Origin: Paenibacillus sp. GM2
GTDB taxonomy: Bacteria; Bacillota; Bacilli; Paenibacillales; Paenibacillaceae
Direction of reading: 5' to 3'
DNA: 64,000 nt
Assembly: GCF_900069005.2 (NCBI RefSeq)
Contig: NZ_LN831278.1
Location: 615,092 to 679,091 of the forward strand
The position numbers and the translations under genes are program-made. The notes beneath the pieces were generated by a model. That model searched no databases. It saw only the letters and a list, made by a program, of their open reading frames with translations, and had not been told where the DNA came from. This document shows, piece after piece, positions 32,706-40,789 of the stretch (positions are counted from its first letter, which is position 1; every line of letters starts with the position of its first letter).

Positions 32706-33812
32706 TTGAATATTGGATACAATCCCCATTTGGGATATGAGGCTGATGTATTACGAGATTACGAGAATATGGTTCATTCAGTAGCAAATAAATTCCGGCG
32801 ATCTATAGGAACTGGTGTTGACTACGAGGATCTTGTGTCTGTCGGGATGCTGGGACTGATTGAGGCGTTCCGTAACTACGATCCTGATCGGTTCGATGGG
32901 AAAGTCACATCGTTCTCTACTTACGCCTTTCCTATGATCAAATGGAGCGTTCAACGCTTTCTTAGAGATAAAAGAAACACTGTCCGTGTTCCGAGGCTTC
33001 TCCAAGAAAAAATAACTGCCATTCGAAAACAGGGCTGGGAACAGGAAACAGCGGAGAAAATTGCCGAGATAACCGGCTGGAAGCTTTCCGAAGTCCGGGA
33101 AGTCCAGAAGCATCTGAATGGCTGGTCGGTGGCTTCATTAGATCAGACCGTGGCAGTAACGGATAAAGGCGACGAGGATGTTACATTGTTGGACATGATG
33201 TCCAGTACGGAAGACTTTACGAGAGTGAATGTTCAGGAGTTTATGTCGTATTTGTCAGATACGGAGCAAGTAGTGATTCAAATGCGGCTTAAGGGTTTTA
33301 CGCAAAGCGACATTGGCAAGCAAATAAGAAAAACACAAGTACATGTCTCCAGGGTCTTGTCACGGATCGGAACTAAATATCATCAATTCGAGAAGGGAGA
33401 ATTAATAATGGCCAGACCACAAATAAAACCAGAAGTAATGGGATTTGATATACCGGGATTAGATAAGAGCGCTAAAGTTGAATGGTTTATCGATGAAGGG
33501 GTACCGACGAATCCAACGATCGGGATAAACGGTCAGGGGTTAAGTCTGAATCAAAGAGCCATACACGAATTAGGGGTAAAGCCCGGCCAATGTGTGCAGG
33601 TGGGTTATGAGCCAGCAAGTCAAAGGCTCTTAATCAAGGTGGCTGATAATGGGCTTAAGCTTAAAAAGAATGGAAGGAGTAGCGGGCTTAGCATCGTAAA
33701 TAAGCGATTAACTTCTTGGCTGCAACAAAAAGAGTTGCCTTTGAAGCGTTACGTTCTTCATGCGGACCGGAATTCTGGAATTCATTATGTTTACTTAGAC
33801 CGCCATGCGTGA
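32706..33812 (+). CDS. Phage RNA polymerase sigma factor fused to an AbrB-like domain
   Basis: A 368-residue protein. Residues 1-234 are a complete sigma-70-family factor of the SigB/F/G type: region 2 (about 20-95, VDYEDLVSVGMLGLIEAF, STYAFPMIKWSVQRFLRD), region 3 (about 100-145) and region 4 helix-turn-helix (about 182-226, FTQSDIGKQIRKTQVHVSRVL). An in-frame continuation (235-368) has an AbrB-like segment (LSLNQRAIHELGVKPGQCVQVG). At 33408 an ATG follows GAAGGGAG, so the tail may also be made separately. Start TTG 32706 follows CGGAGGTAA. It overlaps a small frame at 33805. Confidence 0.85.
   Translation: MNIGYNPHLGYEADVLRDYENMVHSVANKFRRSIGTGVDYEDLVSVGMLGLIEAFRNYDPDRFDGKVTSFSTYAFPMIKWSVQRFLRDKRNTVRVPRLLQEKITAIRKQGWEQETAEKIAEITGWKLSEVREVQKHLNGWSVASLDQTVAVTDKGDEDVTLLDMMSSTEDFTRVNVQEFMSYLSDTEQVVIQMRLKGFTQSDIGKQIRKTQVHVSRVLSRIGTKYHQFEKGELIMARPQIKPEVMGFDIPGLDKSAKVEWFIDEGVPTNPTIGINGQGLSLNQRAIHELGVKPGQCVQVGYEPASQRLLIKVADNGLKLKKNGRSSGLSIVNKRLTSWLQQKELPLKRYVLHADRNSGIHYVYLDRHA
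33408..33812 (+). CDS. Nested in-frame AbrB-like protein with its own ribosome site
   Basis: Within the sigma factor reading frame, ATG 33408 is preceded by GAAGGGAG at 8 bases. The 134-residue product would begin MARPQIKPEVMGFDIPG and contain the beta-hairpin segment GLSLNQRAIHELGVKPGQCVQVGYE (AbrB-like), followed by a helical, basic C-terminus. The sigma part alone would be 234 residues, a normal length, so in related phages these may be two genes separated by a stop codon. Independent initiation is inferred from the ribosome site only. Confidence 0.45.
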   Translation: MARPQIKPEVMGFDIPGLDKSAKVEWFIDEGVPTNPTIGINGQGLSLNQRAIHELGVKPGQCVQVGYEPASQRLLIKVADNGLKLKKNGRSSGLSIVNKRLTSWLQQKELPLKRYVLHADRNSGIHYVYLDRHA

Positions 33813-33981
33813 TCCGTATTTTCAAGACATCCCATGGGATTTGATATATGACGATAACGGCGAGCTGATCGGGGAGGTTTATGCTATCCTTCCTGATCCG
33901 CCAAGGAGGAGACACAGTAAATGTCATACGAATTCTATATTACTCCAGAAGAGTACAACAAGGCAGCCGGAAACGGAATAA
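33805..33981 (+). CDS. Possible small protein overlapping two genes
   Basis: ATG 33805 opens a 58-residue frame (DPYFQDIPWDLIYDDNGELI GEVYAIL...) that starts 8 bases before the sigma factor stop and ends 61 bases inside the next gene. The first 35 residues look protein-like; the end is read through the next gene in another frame. The ribosome site is weak, so this is uncertain. Confidence 0.3.
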   Translation: MRDPYFQDIPWDLIYDDNGELIGEVYAILPDPPRRRHSKCHTNSILLQKSTTRQPETE

Positions 33982-34412
33982 GTCCCCATGCGCTAGAGCA
34001 GCGAATTAGGGTATACGGCTGGCAGAAGTCAAAAGCTATTGCGACTCCGATCAGACGCGAGAAGGATCGACTTTTCTGGCGCCGCATTGCTGATAAAAAC
34101 GGGATTGCTCCAGGTACATTCTATCGTAGGGTGAACGGTTACGGGTGGGACATAGAAAAAGCAGCAACGGTTCCAACGATTGACCGGGATGAGGCCAGAA
34201 GGATCGGCCGGGAGACTATGAGGAAATATCCCCAGGAATTTATTGACCTAGCTTCCCGTAATGGGATATCTGCAGCGCTGTTTCGGGAAAGAGTCCGGGA
34301 AAGGGGTCTTAGCTATGAAGAGGCCGCTACTCAACCGCGCATGTCGTTATCAGAATCCGGACGCCTGGGGAAATTGGCGCTAGAACGAAAATTAAAGCAG
34401 AAATTAATGTGA
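33921..34412 (+). CDS. Phage protein with three repeats of an HTH-like module
   Basis: A 163-residue basic protein built of three similar segments at about 15-43, 57-85 and 111-139. Each has the pattern A-x-x-N-G-I-x-x-x-x-(F/L)-x-x-R-(V/I)-x-x-x-G-(W/L), then a helix and A-(I/A)-A-T-x-P. The pattern looks like a small helix-turn-helix or intron-encoded NUMOD-like DNA-binding unit. AAGGAGGAGACAC lies before ATG. It is between the sigma factor and the primase. No enzymatic motif; DNA binding is an inference. Confidence 0.65.
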   Translation: MSYEFYITPEEYNKAAGNGISPHALEQRIRVYGWQKSKAIATPIRREKDRLFWRRIADKNGIAPGTFYRRVNGYGWDIEKAATVPTIDRDEARRIGRETMRKYPQEFIDLASRNGISAALFRERVRERGLSYEEAATQPRMSLSESGRLGKLALERKLKQKLM

Positions 34413-34438
34413 TTTTTAAAAGTAGGAGGTAATCCTTT

Positions 34439-34696
34439 ATGGATATTAGATTTTGTTTTCGTTTGAGCGCTGAGGCAGGGATGGCCCGTAATACTCAGAC
34501 GGGTGAGCCCGTGGAGTGTTTTACTCAAGTTCAATTAGGTGGTGCTAAAAATGCCCCGTCTGATTATAACGCGATGCATGAATCTCTTAGGGGGCTAGTG
34601 GCAGCTCAAATAGGAGTTAAGCCGAAATACGTAATACCAATCAGTCAGGCAGAGTATGACGAGAATGTTGTTGATTGGGAGGACATTGAAGAATGA
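34439..34696 (+). CDS. Hypothetical phage protein, 85 residues
   Basis: An acidic 85-residue protein (DIRFCFRLSAEAGMARN, VVDWEDIEE at the end) with no recognised domain. AGGAGGTAAT lies before ATG 34439, a strong site. The stop overlaps the next gene by four bases, so the two are translated together just upstream of the primase. Confidence 0.65.
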   Translation: MDIRFCFRLSAEAGMARNTQTGEPVECFTQVQLGGAKNAPSDYNAMHESLRGLVAAQIGVKPKYVIPISQAEYDENVVDWEDIEE

Positions 34697-35055
34697 GACC
34701 ACTGACAGCGGAAGAGAAAGCCCGCAGCAAAGAAGCGCGGAAGTGGGCGAATAAGGTGCTCAGGAAGAGACGGCGAACCTCTGGGGAGAGGCTCCTAGAT
34801 GTGAAAGGTCTTCCCGCCATATTAAAGATCAACGATCTAGAGATTGTAATCGACTACGAACTTTTTCAGAGATATCTTCGGAAACTTAAAAAGCGTCATT
34901 GGACGATGAAGATGACTCAAAGCTCCGGAGGGCGTTCATTGATCATAAATCACTATGTTGATGTTTTGAGCAAGGATCGGGGCTCCATAGAACTCTACGA
35001 ACTTCCAGGATCTCAACGAGAGCTACTGAAGGATCTACCTATTGTTGAGATTTAA
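34693..35055 (+). CDS. Hypothetical basic phage protein, 120 residues
   Basis: Strongly basic (RSKEARKWANKVLRKRRRT near the start), with a central beta-like segment (LPAILKINDLEIVIDYELF) and no catalytic motif. Start overlaps the preceding stop (ATGA). It may bind nucleic acid, given its charge and place before the VapE-type primase/helicase, but no family is recognised. Confidence 0.6.
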   Translation: MRPLTAEEKARSKEARKWANKVLRKRRRTSGERLLDVKGLPAILKINDLEIVIDYELFQRYLRKLKKRHWTMKMTQSSGGRSLIINHYVDVLSKDRGSIELYELPGSQRELLKDLPIVEI

Positions 35056-35076
35056 ACAGAAAGGCAGGCAGGCGTC

Positions 35077-37467
35077 ATGCAATACGATAGACAACTAACC
35101 ATTTCATCCGCCGGCAGCCGGAACAGCACAAACTGGCAGCCACAAGTGATCTACTGGTCTGAGCTGGTGGAGCGCCTGCGGACAGCTACCAGAGGCACAG
35201 AGACGCTGGCGCAGTACCTGGCAATGCCGAAGTCCCAACAGGACGACCTGAAGGATGTCGGGGGCTTCGTCGCTGGAGCCCTGACTGGTGGACGCCGTAA
35301 GGCTGGGGCTGTGACCGGACGCGATGTAATTACGCTGGACTTGGACAATATTCCTGCAGGAGCCACAGCAGACATATTGCGCCGCCTCGATGGCTTAGGC
35401 TGCTCTTATGCCGTTTACTCTACCCGGAAACACGAAGAGGCGAAGCCGCGGCTACGTGTACTTGCTCCTCTTGATCGGACGGTTACGGCAGATGAATATG
35501 AGCCGCTAGCACGTAAGCTGGCGGCCATCATCGGCATAGAACTTTGTGACCCGACAACGTTTCAGGTGACGCGGCTAATGTACTGGCCGAGCTGTAGCGC
35601 AGATAGTCAGTACGTATTCACTTATGGGGATAAGCCATTTTTATCTGCAGACGGTCTTCTCAGTTTATATACTGATTGGCGTAACTGGCAGGAGTGGCCG
35701 CAGGTACCTGGGGCTAGTCAGGCACATGTAAGGATGGCCGCAAAGCAAGGCGATCCAACAACAAAGCCTGGCATCGTTGGAGCGTTCTGCCGAATCTACG
35801 ATGTGTCGGCAGCCATTGAGACGTTTTTGCCGGGGATCTATACCACCGTAGATGATGGCAGCGGCCGTTTAACTTTCATCGGCGGATCCACTACAGGTGG
35901 CGCGATCATTTATGATGACGGCCAGTTCCTTTACTCGCACCATGCTACTGACCCGTGCAGTGGTCGCCTGGTCAACGCCTTTGATCTGGTCCGTCTGCAC
36001 AAGTTTGGCGATCAGGACGACGATGCGAAGCCAGGAACGCCAACGAACAAGCTCCCGAGCTATACGGCCATGACTACCTTTGCGCTGCAGCAGGAGGCGG
36101 TAGCGGGGCTGCTAATGCAGGAGCGATACGAGAGAGCCGTGGAGAGCTTTGGCGATACTGCATTAGCTGCTCCGGACAATATGGACTGGATGCAGAAGCT
36201 TGAGATAAATAGCAATGGGATGTACCGGAAGACAGTCGATAATGTCCTAATCGTACTCGAATACGATCCGGTTCTGAAAGGTAAGATCGCCTTTGATGAA
36301 TTCGCCAATCGAGGGCTTGTGCTTGGCGCTCTTCCTTGGGATCCGCGAGAGGATCGGAGGCCTTGGGCGTCTTCCGACGACGCCGGAATCTATCATTATA
36401 TCGAAAAGGTATACGGCATTGCCGTAGAAGCTAAGATCAATAACGCCCTTACGCTTGTATCACATAAGCATAGATTCAATGATGTTCAGCGGTATTTGGA
36501 GAGCTTGCAATGGGATGGGATCCCGAGATTAGATACTTTGTTAACCGACTACTTAGGCGCTGAGGACAGCGTTTATACCCGGGCAGTGTCTCGTAAATCA
36601 TTCACGGCTGCCGTAGCCCGGGCTATGGTGCCGGGTTTCAAATACGATTACATGCCGATCCTTGCAGGCCCCCAGGGGCTGGGGAAGAGTACCTTCCTAC
36701 GATTAATGGGCAAGAGTTGGTATTCAGATAGCTTGACCACCTTCGAAGGTAAAGAGGCCTGCGAGATGATCCAGGGCATCTGGATTAATGAAGTCGGTGA
36801 GCTGACGGGGATGTCCAAGTCTGAGAGTAACGCCGTTAAGCAGTTCCTTAGCCGTACGGAAGATATTTATCGGGAAGCATACGGCAAGCGGACTATGCCA
36901 TATCCGAGGCGCTGTGTATTCTTCGGGACTACGAATGACAGCGAGTTTCTACGGGACAGAACGGGGAACCGCCGCTTTTGGCCCGTGGATGTTGGACTTG
37001 TACAGCCAGTGAAGAGTGTCTTCCGTGATCTAGCTGGAGAGGTTGATCAGATATATGCGGAGGCCTTTGTACGCTGGCAGTTGGGAGAGCAGTTGTATTT
37101 AACCGGAGAGGCAGAGGAGCTAAGCAAACAGCAGCAAGAGGCCCACAGAGAGAGCAGCGCTAAAGAAGGTATTATTCGGGCTTTTGTAGATAGGCCTGTT
37201 CCGGAAGACTGGCAGAAGCGTGATATTCCAACAAGGCTGATGTACTGGGGTGGAGAGTTCGGGAAGCCCCATGAAGGCGCCGCAGGGCCCCGGGACCGGA
37301 TATGTGCCGCTGAGATTTGGTGCGAGTGCTTCAGATCGGATATTAAATTTATTCGGCAATCAGACACAAGAGAGATTAACGGCATTCTGGCGTCAATTCC
37401 CGGATGGGAAGAGTATAAAGGGTGGTTTGGGCCTTACAACTGGCAGCGCGGATTCCGTAAAAAGTGA
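35077..37467 (+). CDS. VapE-type phage primase/helicase
   Basis: A 796-residue replication protein with a virulence-associated-E (VapE) helicase domain. The N-terminal half has a primase-like region (GRDVITLDLDNIPAGATADI, YSTRKHEEAKPRLRVLAPL, FQVTRLMYWPSC), like D5-N/AEP primases. The C-terminal half has the P-loop GPQGLGKSTFLRLMG near residue 530, a Walker B-like WINEVGEL, an NRRFWPVDVG arginine-rich segment and a sensor (FFGTTNDSEFLRDRTGNRR). It opens DNA and primes for the phage polymerase. It stops two bases before an iteron-like array, which it may recognise. Confidence 0.92.
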   Translation: MQYDRQLTISSAGSRNSTNWQPQVIYWSELVERLRTATRGTETLAQYLAMPKSQQDDLKDVGGFVAGALTGGRRKAGAVTGRDVITLDLDNIPAGATADILRRLDGLGCSYAVYSTRKHEEAKPRLRVLAPLDRTVTADEYEPLARKLAAIIGIELCDPTTFQVTRLMYWPSCSADSQYVFTYGDKPFLSADGLLSLYTDWRNWQEWPQVPGASQAHVRMAAKQGDPTTKPGIVGAFCRIYDVSAAIETFLPGIYTTVDDGSGRLTFIGGSTTGGAIIYDDGQFLYSHHATDPCSGRLVNAFDLVRLHKFGDQDDDAKPGTPTNKLPSYTAMTTFALQQEAVAGLLMQERYERAVESFGDTALAAPDNMDWMQKLEINSNGMYRKTVDNVLIVLEYDPVLKGKIAFDEFANRGLVLGALPWDPREDRRPWASSDDAGIYHYIEKVYGIAVEAKINNALTLVSHKHRFNDVQRYLESLQWDGIPRLDTLLTDYLGAEDSVYTRAVSRKSFTAAVARAMVPGFKYDYMPILAGPQGLGKSTFLRLMGKSWYSDSLTTFEGKEACEMIQGIWINEVGELTGMSKSESNAVKQFLSRTEDIYREAYGKRTMPYPRRCVFFGTTNDSEFLRDRTGNRRFWPVDVGLVQPVKSVFRDLAGEVDQIYAEAFVRWQLGEQLYLTGEAEELSKQQQEAHRESSAKEGIIRAFVDRPVPEDWQKRDIPTRLMYWGGEFGKPHEGAAGPRDRICAAEIWCECFRSDIKFIRQSDTREINGILASIPGWEEYKGWFGPYNWQRGFRKK

Positions 37468-37468
37468 C

Positions 37469-37624
37469 TTGGACAACTTGGACAGAACGGCTTGGACAGA
37501 TTGAGAAGTGTCCAAAATGGCAATTGGACAGATTTGAAAGTGTCCAAGCGAGTGTCCAAGGAAGTGTCCAACGGAAAAACCGCATAATAACAATACTTAT
37601 TATACTTATTGGACACTTTGGACA
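37469..37624. repeat. Array of ten TTGGACA/TGTCCAA heptamers (candidate replication origin)
   Basis: TTGGACA occurs at 37469, 37478, 37492, 37524, 37609 and 37618; its complement TGTCCAA at 37509, 37541, 37553 and 37565. Spacings are 9 to 17 bases except one gap of 44 across an AT-rich stretch. About 100 bases of AT-rich DNA follow (37625-37725). Ten copies in 156 bases cannot be chance. Position directly after the primase/helicase gene is where iteron origins of phages and plasmids lie. The adjacent inverted copies could also form hairpins in RNA. Confidence 0.75.
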
Positions 37625-37751
37625 CTTATCTAGTTAAAAGGATGAGATAAAGAAAATAGAGAGAATAGAGGGTTATATATAACGCCTAATACGCCTATTT
37701 ACACACATATATAGGAGCTAACTGCCCGAGTGTCAAAAGGAGGCCGATCGG

Positions 37752-38048
37752 ATGAAAGGTTACGAGCTACTAAATTTCATGTTGAGGGACGCAGATTTAC
37801 GAAACATCGTTACCGAAAGCCCATCTTTCAATCGGGATTATATAGCGCGCAGAACCTCGAAAAGGAGTTTAGAGGATTCAATACTGAGCCATTTTTGGAG
37901 AAGCGTAGACGGAGCGATTTTTCGATCTACTTTGGAGAATAAGCTAGGAGAGACATTAGCCACAAGGCTATTGCGTGGAAGGGAAGCCCGAATTAAAGAC
38001 GCGATGCTGTTATTTATAGCTGAGTTAAAGAGGGAGGGGTCAAAATGA
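37752..38048 (+). CDS. Hypothetical phage protein, 98 residues
   Basis: A 98-residue basic, helical protein (KGYELLNFMLRDADLRN, TLENKLGETLATRLLRG, LLFIAELKREG). AAAGGAGG lies 10 bases before ATG. It follows the iteron-like array and overlaps the VRR-NUC gene by four bases. No family recognised; the genomic place suggests a replication or origin-related role. Confidence 0.65.
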   Translation: MKGYELLNFMLRDADLRNIVTESPSFNRDYIARRTSKRSLEDSILSHFWRSVDGAIFRSTLENKLGETLATRLLRGREARIKDAMLLFIAELKREGSK

Positions 38049-38320
38049 GAGAACGAGACATAGAAACGTATTTGCGAGATAGAATCAAAGCCGTAGGGGG
38101 CTGGGCCCCTAAGTGGACCTCACCCGGTAACAGCGGGGTGCCTGACCGGATCGTATTTCTTCCGGGAGGTCATATCATATTCGTTGAGCTGAAAGCGCCC
38201 GGAGGAAAGCCGCGTCCGCTGCAATTGGCACAACACAAGCGCCTTCGCGGCTTGGGCTGTGACGTACGAGTGATCGATAGCAAGGAGCAGGTGGATGATC
38301 TGCTGAAGGAGTTGACCTGA
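38045..38320 (+). CDS. VRR-NUC domain nuclease
   Basis: A 91-residue stand-alone VRR-NUC (PD-(D/E)XK) nuclease. The active-site pattern is SGVPDRIVFLPGGHIIFVELKAPGG: Asp, then Glu-x-Lys, with a Gln-rich helix (LQLAQHKRLRGLG) after it. Phage VRR-NUC proteins cleave branched DNA, and are encoded beside SNF2 helicases in Firmicute phages, as here. ATGA overlap with the preceding gene. Complete and of normal length. Confidence 0.9.
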   Translation: MRERDIETYLRDRIKAVGGWAPKWTSPGNSGVPDRIVFLPGGHIIFVELKAPGGKPRPLQLAQHKRLRGLGCDVRVIDSKEQVDDLLKELT

Positions 38321-38348
38321 TATGAGCGAAGGCAAGGAGGTGGTGCCG

Positions 38349-39724
38349 ATGAAAAAGTTCATACCCCATGACTATCAGCGATACTGTATTAATCGCTTAT
38401 TGGCTGACGCAGCCTTAGGTCTCTTTCTGGATATGGGCTTAGGTTAGGAAAAACGGTCATTACCCTAACGGCCGTTAATGACTTGAAATATAACCGCTTT
38501 GCTGTCTGTCGCTGTTTGGTAATAGCCCCGAAGAAGGTTGCAGAGGCAACATGGAGCAATGAAGCAGCTAAGTGGCAGCACTTACAGCACTTACGGATTA
38601 TCCCGGTACTTGGAGATCAGCGGAAGCGGATCCGGGCACTTAACACACCAGGAGACATATGGGTTATTAATCGGGATAACGTGGCCTGGCTGGTAGAGTA
38701 TTACCGTAATGCGTGGCCGTTCGATATGGTGGTGCTGGACGAGCTATCTAGTTTTAAAAACCATCAGGCCAAGCGCTTCAAGGTGTTAACCTGGGTGCGG
38801 CCTCACATTAAGCGTATCGTAGGGCTCACAGGAACCCCGGCCCCAAATGGATTATTGGATTTATGGGCGCAGATCAATCTTCTAGATCAGGGCCAGCGCC
38901 TGGAGAAGAATATTACCGGTTATCGTACAAAGTACTTTGAAAAGAACTATAGCGGGTTTGGATATATGGCAAAGCCTGGGGCCGATGATGTTATCCAGCA
39001 AAAGATAGCAGATATCTGTATCAGCATGAAGGCCGAGGACTATCTGGAATTGCCTGATTGTATCACGAACGTAATTCCCGTTGTTTTGGACGATAAGGCA
39101 CAGAAGCAATACAAGCAGATGGAGAAGGAGCTGCTTCTGGAGATCGATGACGATACGGAGATCACTGCGACCAGCGCGGCCGTATTAACTGGCAAACTAC
39201 TGCAGCTTTGTAATGGCGCATTGTATGACGGAGATCGAAACGTGCATAGGATCCACGATTGCAAAATCGAGGCATTCCTGGAACTGATCGAGCAGCTGAA
39301 CGGTAAACCGGCACTAGTGTTCTACAGCTATCAGCATGACCTTGCCCGGATCCACAAAGCACTCGAAAAGTCAGGACTACGAGTTCGAGAGTTGAAGACG
39401 CCACAAGATCAGCTTGACTGGAATGCTGGAAAGGTCGATATCCTTCTGGCGCATCCAGCCAGCGCAGCGTATGGACTCAACCTTCAGGACGGTGGCAATC
39501 ACGTTGTATGGTTTGGGCTTACGTGGTCGCTGGAGCTTTACGAGCAGGCAAATGGGCGCTTATATCGCCAAGGGCAGAAGCAAAAGGTTATCCTGCATCA
39601 CCTGGTTGTGCAGGGTGGAGCTGATGAGGACGTAATGGCTGCGTTGGAGAGTAAGGCGACTACACAGGATCGACTGTTGGAGGCGTTGAAAGTGAGAATT
39701 AGAGATGCCAAACAAGATTGTTAA
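38349..39724 (+). pseudogene. SNF2-type DEAD/DEAH helicase gene broken by a 5-bp duplication
   Basis: The frame starts at ATG 38349 (AAGGAGG 8 bases before) with KKFIPHDYQRYCINRLLADAA and DMGLG, then hits TAG at 38445-38447. Removing one copy of the tandem TTAGGTTAGG (38439-38448) restores DMGLGKTVITLTAVNDLKYN, a SNF2 Walker A. The rest, open to 39724 in the shifted frame, has motif II VLDELSSFKNH, motif III GLTGTPAPNG and motif VI QANGRLYRQGQ. An internal ATG at 38483 could give a 413-residue product without the ATP site. A sequencing error is a second explanation. Confidence 0.85.
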
Positions 39725-39738
39725 CTTAAGAGTTAATA

Positions 39739-39767
39739 TTGACAAATAGGTTTATTGTTATTAACTT
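39739..39767 (+). promoter_or_regulatory. Promoter-like element before the late-activator genes
   Basis: A consensus -35 TTGACA at 39739-39744 is followed after 17 bases by TAACTT (39762-39767), a moderate -10. A short inverted repeat TTAACT-taag-AGTTAA lies just upstream (about 39721-39736). It precedes the gene at 39790. Confidence 0.4.
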
Positions 39768-39789
39768 ATAAGGGAGCGTGAAGGTGATT

Positions 39790-40074
39790 ATGAATAACGT
39801 CTGTGATAAGCATAAAGAGCATCCTGCAAAGATTTATAGCAAGTGCATCGACTGTGAGGTTGATATGCTACAGCAGCGGATCAGGGAGCAGGAGGAAGTG
39901 TTGAAGTGGTTTCGGGATAAAGAAAGTCCCGAGACAAAACGGGCGGACGCTTTATATAAAGTGCTTGAGAAGGTTAGGGATTATTTGGACCGAGATATAT
40001 TCAGTCTGGCCTATCACGAAATAGAACAAACGTTGTACGGGAGTGAGGACGATGACCGAACAGCAAGTAATTGA
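39790..40074 (+). CDS. Hypothetical phage protein, about 94 residues
   Basis: A soluble protein with an N-terminal C-x-x-H/C-x2-C set (CDKHKEHPAKIYSKCIDCEVD) that could bind zinc, followed by a long charged helix (QQRIREQEEVLKWFRDKE). In-frame GTGs at 39778 and 39784 are alternative starts. AAGGGAG lies at 39769-39775. It overlaps the next gene by 23 bases. No function known. Confidence 0.6.
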   Translation: MNNVCDKHKEHPAKIYSKCIDCEVDMLQQRIREQEEVLKWFRDKESPETKRADALYKVLEKVRDYLDRDIFSLAYHEIEQTLYGSEDDDRTASN

Positions 40075-40660
40075 GCAGCTTAGCCAATACCGCCAGAAGC
40101 AGGCAAGGATCCAAGTCTTATCTACGTACAGCGTAGGTGCAGGGATTACCGTAAGCCGGCTTAACGAGGACGATCAGCTGCAGGAGCTTCACGCCAAGTT
40201 AAGAGGTCTGCCATCATACATGTATCTCTCACAGCGAGAATTAGCGCTAGAATCGATTGGACATGCCTATCTAGGGGGTAATTACCCATCGGGTATAAAA
40301 AGCCAGCAGAGGGCCATTCCGGGCGTTGTGATGGATGAACAAGATACTAGACTGCTGAAAGAGTTAAAAGACAAAATAAAAAAAGTGATCAAGGCTCGGG
40401 GTTATGAGGTTCGAGACGACATAGAAGAAATTCTTGAACGATTGGCTGAGCTTCAGGATTTGCAGGAGGAGATCGGTCGAATTGATACAGTGCTGAAAGC
40501 CTTGGAGACCTATGAGCCCGATTATGCGCAAATTTTAAGGCTTCTTTACGTAGAAGGTAATAGTATTGGCGATATTCAGACTGAAATGGGCCTATCGAAG
40601 CGAACGTATTGGCGTAAAATAGCTGCGGCTGAAAATGAGTATAAAAAGTTGGCACGATAA
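40052..40660 (+). CDS. Phage late transcription activator-like protein (ArpU/RinA or sigma region 4 type)
   Basis: A 202-residue protein. The N-terminal part has YRQKQARIQVLSTYSVGAG and coiled-coil helices (about 100-150), and the C-terminus carries a sigma-region-4-like helix-turn-helix (YAQILRLLYVEGNSIGDIQTEMGLSKRTYWRKI). Proteins of this size with this tail, placed just before terminase, are the ArpU/RinA-like activators of late genes in Gram-positive phages. GGGAGTGAGGACG precedes ATG 40052. A late promoter and tRNA-like element follow within 150 bases. Confidence 0.75.
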   Translation: MTEQQVIEQLSQYRQKQARIQVLSTYSVGAGITVSRLNEDDQLQELHAKLRGLPSYMYLSQRELALESIGHAYLGGNYPSGIKSQQRAIPGVVMDEQDTRLLKELKDKIKKVIKARGYEVRDDIEEILERLAELQDLQEEIGRIDTVLKALETYEPDYAQILRLLYVEGNSIGDIQTEMGLSKRTYWRKIAAAENEYKKLAR

Positions 40661-40687
40661 TGGCATTAAAATGGCGCACATATGTTC

Positions 40688-40716
40688 TTGTTTTCCCTGT
40701 CAACCCATGCTAAAAT
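40688..40716 (+). promoter_or_regulatory. Promoter candidate upstream of the late region
   Basis: TTGTTT (40688-40693) and TAAAAT (40711-40716) are 17 bases apart. A hairpin with a long stem begins 25 bases downstream, so a short leader RNA is likely to start here. Confidence 0.5.
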
Positions 40717-40740
40717 GATAGTGTGAGATAAATGTATCAA

Positions 40741-40776
40741 GACGCAGCTGACGAAGGTTCTATACTGTTCGGCGGC
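40741..40776 (+). terminator. Hairpin GACGCAGC/GCTGCGTC upstream of the late region
   Basis: A perfect 8-bp stem GACGCAGC (40741-40748) and GCTGCGTC (40765-40772) encloses a loop with a smaller inner pairing, followed by ttatt. It may act as an attenuator or a processing element between the promoter at 40688 and the tRNA-like element. Confidence 0.5.
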
Positions 40777-40789
40777 TGCGTCTTATTAA

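Noticed and set aside
37376..37625. Minus-strand frames through the iteron array
   Set aside because: Their apparent repeats (WTL...VQ) are only the translation of the TGTCCAA heptamers. No ribosome site.
37730..37942. 70-codon frame overlapping the gene at 37752
   Set aside because: The 98-residue frame at 37752 has the better ribosome site and is coupled by ATGA to the VRR-NUC gene. The other frame is its shadow.
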